Shown here piece after piece: positions 4,648-6,649 of a stretch of 6,649 nucleotides of DNA. Location: NCBI GenBank assembly GCA_002782305.1, contig PFHN01000036.1, forward strand, positions 1 through 6,649, written 5' to 3'. Source of the stretch: Candidatus Moranbacteria bacterium CG_4_8_14_3_um_filter_41_13 (GTDB lineage: Bacteria; Patescibacteriota; Minisyncoccia; Moranbacterales; UBA1568). The number at the start of each line of letters is the position of its first letter. Position 1 is the first letter of the stretch. The notes below the pieces were generated by a model. That model was not told the origin of the DNA and searched no databases. It saw nothing but the letters and a program-made list of their open reading frames with translations. The translations under genes and the position numbers were made by a program.

Positions 4648-5358
4648 ATGTTACATATAAACAGACACAGGCAAATACTTTTTGATATCATCAGAGATGT
4701 CTATCAATCACATATAGGTGGATATGTTGGTTTTAAGGGTGGTACCATGCTGTATTTCTTTCATGAGCTCGATCGTTTCTCGGTAGATCTTGATTTTGAT
4801 TTGTTTGATATTTCAAAAAAAGATCAAGTGTATGCGGAGCTGAAGGAGATTCTTCGGAAATATGGGAAAATAAAAGATGAAGCGGACAAGATGCATACGA
4901 TTTATTTTTTGTTGAGTTATGGAGAAGGGGAACATGGTGTGAAAGTAGAAATATCAAAACGATTACCAGAGAAAAAGAATGAATATGAGATTCGAAATTT
5001 CTACGGAACAGATGTTGCGACCGTGAAGTTGGATGACGCCTTTGCAAATAAATTGGTCGCGGCAACAGAACGAACACGTACAGCGAATAGAGATTTTTAT
5101 GATATTTATTTTCTCTTCAAGAAAGGTATCATCCCGAACGAAGAAATTATTCTTGCAAGAACGGGGAAAGATATGAGTGAATATCTTTCTATCTTACGTT
5201 CATTTATTGAAAAGAACATTACAGAAACATCCGTATTAGAAGGTATTGGTGATCTCGTAGACAATAGTCGGAAAGATTGGTTGAAAAAAAATCTGAAAAA
5301 AGAGTTGCTCGCACAACTAGATTTTTCCATTATTGAATCAAAGAGAGGTATTCGGTAG
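4648..5358 (+). CDS. AbiEii-type nucleotidyltransferase toxin (toxin-antitoxin pair 2)
   Basis: The 236-residue nucleotidyltransferase-fold toxin starts 3 nt after the antitoxin stop. Motifs are FKGGT (29-33), RFSVDLDFD (43-51) with D47 and D49, VKVEI (98-102) with E101, ANKLVA (133-138) with K135, and NRDFYDIYF (147-155) with D149 and D152. All catalytic positions seen in the pair 1 toxin are kept, with the same spacing to within one or two residues in the N-terminal half. The substrate nucleotide and acceptor are unknown; tRNA is the acceptor for some relatives. Tight spacing suggests translational coupling. A T-rich stretch follows the stop, but I see no clear terminator hairpin. Confidence 0.9.
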   Translation: MLHINRHRQILFDIIRDVYQSHIGGYVGFKGGTMLYFFHELDRFSVDLDFDLFDISKKDQVYAELKEILRKYGKIKDEADKMHTIYFLLSYGEGEHGVKVEISKRLPEKKNEYEIRNFYGTDVATVKLDDAFANKLVAATERTRTANRDFYDIYFLFKKGIIPNEEIILARTGKDMSEYLSILRSFIEKNITETSVLEGIGDLVDNSRKDWLKKNLKKELLAQLDFSIIESKRGIR

Positions 5359-5404
5359 ACTTTTTTGAGAGGGTTATTTTGTAGGATTTTTCCAGTTTTT
5401 GGTA

Positions 5405-5410
5405 TATAAT
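5405..5410 (+). promoter_or_regulatory. Likely -10 box upstream of the methyltransferase gene
   Basis: A perfect TATAAT lies 40 bases before the ATG at 5451. No good -35 box exists at 16-18 nt spacing (5382-5387 reads TAGGAT), so promoter strength is doubtful. Transcription from here would begin near 5417 and carry an AGGAGA at 5420-5425 almost at the 5' end. Confidence 0.4.
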
Positions 5411-5450
5411 GGATGAAAAAGGAGAATAAATACTATCTTTTGCATTGCAT

Positions 5451-5981
5451 ATGAAACGACTGAATCTGGGGTGTGGCAAGGATATCAGAGAAGGATACGT
5501 CAATTTGGATATGTACCAGCTTCCTGGTGTCGATGTGGTTGCGGATATCACGAAAAGATTGCCGTTCGAAGATGATACTTTTGATGAAGTATTCACGGCA
5601 CACGTCCTCGAGCATATGGTTGACCTCGACTCGATTCTTCGTGAATTGCATCGTATCACCAAGAAAGATGGAGTCATCAGAATTTTTGTTCCACATTTCA
5701 CGAATTTCGGAGCCTATACTGATCCGACGCACAAACGTTTTTTCGGATATTTCACGATGGACTATTATACTGACAACAATGAAATGAACTTTTATACACC
5801 AGTTCGTTTCATAATACGGAAGAAGAAGCTTTTTTTCTATATCACCAAAACGAGCCGGTATTCGTTCGAAAACAAACCGCTGACGTGGTTGGTGAGTCTT
5901 TCTCCGTTGGTATATGAGCGATTCTTCTGCTGGATCATCCCGGCCCAAGAAGTGTATTATGAGCTTGAACCAGTGAAATAA
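5451..5981 (+). CDS. Class I SAM-dependent methyltransferase
   Basis: A 176-residue protein with a seven-strand Rossmann methyltransferase fold. Motif I is LNLGCGKD (4-11), the acidic residue after strand 2 is in NLD (18-20), ADI (31-33) and LPFEDDTFDEV (37-47) follow, and HVLEHM (51-56) marks the post-motif helix. SAM binding is well supported; the acceptor is unknown. Such short methyltransferases are frequent in surface-polysaccharide loci and often act on sugars or lipid-linked intermediates, which fits the DUF2142 gene 20 nt downstream. An in-frame TTG at 5445 could also start translation, adding two residues. The only Shine-Dalgarno-like AGGAGA ends 25 nt before the ATG, unusually far. 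Confidence 0.87.
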   Translation: MKRLNLGCGKDIREGYVNLDMYQLPGVDVVADITKRLPFEDDTFDEVFTAHVLEHMVDLDSILRELHRITKKDGVIRIFVPHFTNFGAYTDPTHKRFFGYFTMDYYTDNNEMNFYTPVRFIIRKKKLFFYITKTSRYSFENKPLTWLVSLSPLVYERFFCWIIPAQEVYYELEPVK

Positions 5982-6001
5982 TATATTTATTTTTTTAAAG
6001 T

Positions 6002-6649
6002 ATGTTTAATAATATCCTGGAAAGATTCAAACAGATACCGATGGAGAAATTGTATCTCTGGCTGGCGATTCCAATCGGATTGATTTTCCTTTTTCTCATG
6101 CCACCTTTTCAAGTACCAGATGAAGGTGCTCATTATTTCAAGGCTCTCAATTTGGCACAAGGACAGATAACGTGTGGAGGACAAGTCTCTGCACCAGCGA
6201 ATTATGTCTCACTCCCAAGTGACACGATGCTTGTTAAAATAAAAGGAGAGGATCGAAAAAAGATAAGCGGATCAAAGATAAAAGAAGCGTTAACGAAATC
6301 AGCAAGTGAAGAAATGGTAGTTGTTCCATCTTCTATATGTGGCGCATCTCCTGTTGGTTATATAACACAATCTCTCGGTCTGAAGATTGGATTAATCACT
6401 GATGCTCCGCCACTTATTGCATTTTATATTGGACGTCTGCTCACTCTGACATTGGCTATATTTCTTATTTACACCGCCATTCGTTTTGCACCATTTGGAA
6501 AAATTATCTTCCTCTTTTTCGGTCTTTTACCGATGACAGTGCAACAAATAGCATCATTTAGTTATGATGCACCCCATATCGGATTTATTCTCTTTTTCAT
6601 TGCTTATTTACTGAAGTTGACTGTAACCAATGAGAAAATGTCACAACGA
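6002..6649 (+). CDS. DUF2142 family multi-pass membrane protein, N-terminal part
   Basis: The reading frame runs from the ATG at 6002 for 216 codons to the window edge. The first membrane segment (about 17-35) leads into PPFQVPDEGAHYFKA (34-48), the hallmark DUF2142 segment with an acidic pair (D40, E41) just outside the membrane. This resembles the first external loop of GT-C glycosyltransferases. A loop of about 90 residues follows, with two cysteines (C58, C113) that might form a disulfide. Further membrane segments are at about 138-160, 166-184 and 193-205, with the conserved-looking LLPMTVQQIASFSYDA (175-190). The family is probably involved in cell-surface glycan assembly, but no activity is established from this sequence. 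An in-frame stop at 5996 supports the start; the ribosome binding site is weak. Confidence 0.87.
   Translation, partial: MFNNILERFKQIPMEKLYLWLAIPIGLIFLFLMPPFQVPDEGAHYFKALNLAQGQITCGGQVSAPANYVSLPSDTMLVKIKGEDRKKISGSKIKEALTKSASEEMVVVPSSICGASPVGYITQSLGLKIGLITDAPPLIAFYIGRLLTLTLAIFLIYTAIRFAPFGKIIFLFFGLLPMTVQQIASFSYDAPHIGFILFFIAYLLKLTVTNEKMSQR

Noticed and set aside
5433..5948. Minus-strand open frame of 171 codons opposite the methyltransferase
   Set aside because: The plus strand has clear SAM-binding motifs throughout this stretch; the antisense product shows no recognisable family features.
744..5981. UGA recoded as glycine, as in some CPR lineages
   Set aside because: All complete genes end in TAA or TAG, which prompted the idea, but none contains an in-frame TGA and all have normal full lengths, so the standard code fits.

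Overview
The window is AT-rich bacterial DNA with short intergenic gaps. It has few Shine-Dalgarno sequences but clear sigma-70-type promoters. Gene content (a NAD(P)-dependent epimerase, a small SAM methyltransferase, a DUF2142 membrane protein, AbiE-type toxin-antitoxin pairs and an AAA_14/DUF4143 ATPase) fits a cell-surface polysaccharide locus interrupted by a defence or toxin-antitoxin island. It resembles what is common in Candidate Phyla Radiation (Patescibacteria) genomes. That placement is an inference from style and content; no marker gene is present. The standard code with UGA as stop is consistent with all reading frames.

Layout. (1) 1-436, minus strand: the N-terminal 145 residues of an extended-SDR sugar-nucleotide epimerase/dehydratase, with its own promoter at 465-493. 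(2) 437-743: a non-coding region with an 82-bp repeat (copy A), two 17-nt palindromes and the promoter of the first toxin-antitoxin operon. (3) 744-2029: AbiEi-type antitoxin/regulator plus AbiEii-type nucleotidyltransferase toxin (pair 1). (4) 2030-2381: the perfect second copy of the 82-bp repeat, two more palindromes and a promoter enclosed in a 9-bp inverted repeat. (5) 2382-3623: an AAA_14/DUF4143 ATPase. (6) 3624-4077: a gene-poor stretch with a fifth palindrome, a possible 30-codon ORF and a consensus promoter followed by an 8-bp inverted repeat. (7) 4078-5358: a second, diverged AbiEi/AbiEii pair. (8) 5451-6649: a class I SAM methyltransferase and the start of a DUF2142 membrane protein, both plus strand.

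How it may work. Each AbiEi protein probably represses its own operon through an inverted repeat at the promoter and counteracts the adjacent nucleotidyltransferase toxin. The ATPase sits between the pairs with its own promoter and operator-like repeat; its role is unknown. The outer genes belong to surface-glycan synthesis. The most notable structure is the 82-bp perfect direct repeat, which brackets toxin-antitoxin pair 1 and nothing else as a 1590-bp period, joined to a family of palindromes whose stems carry compensatory base changes.
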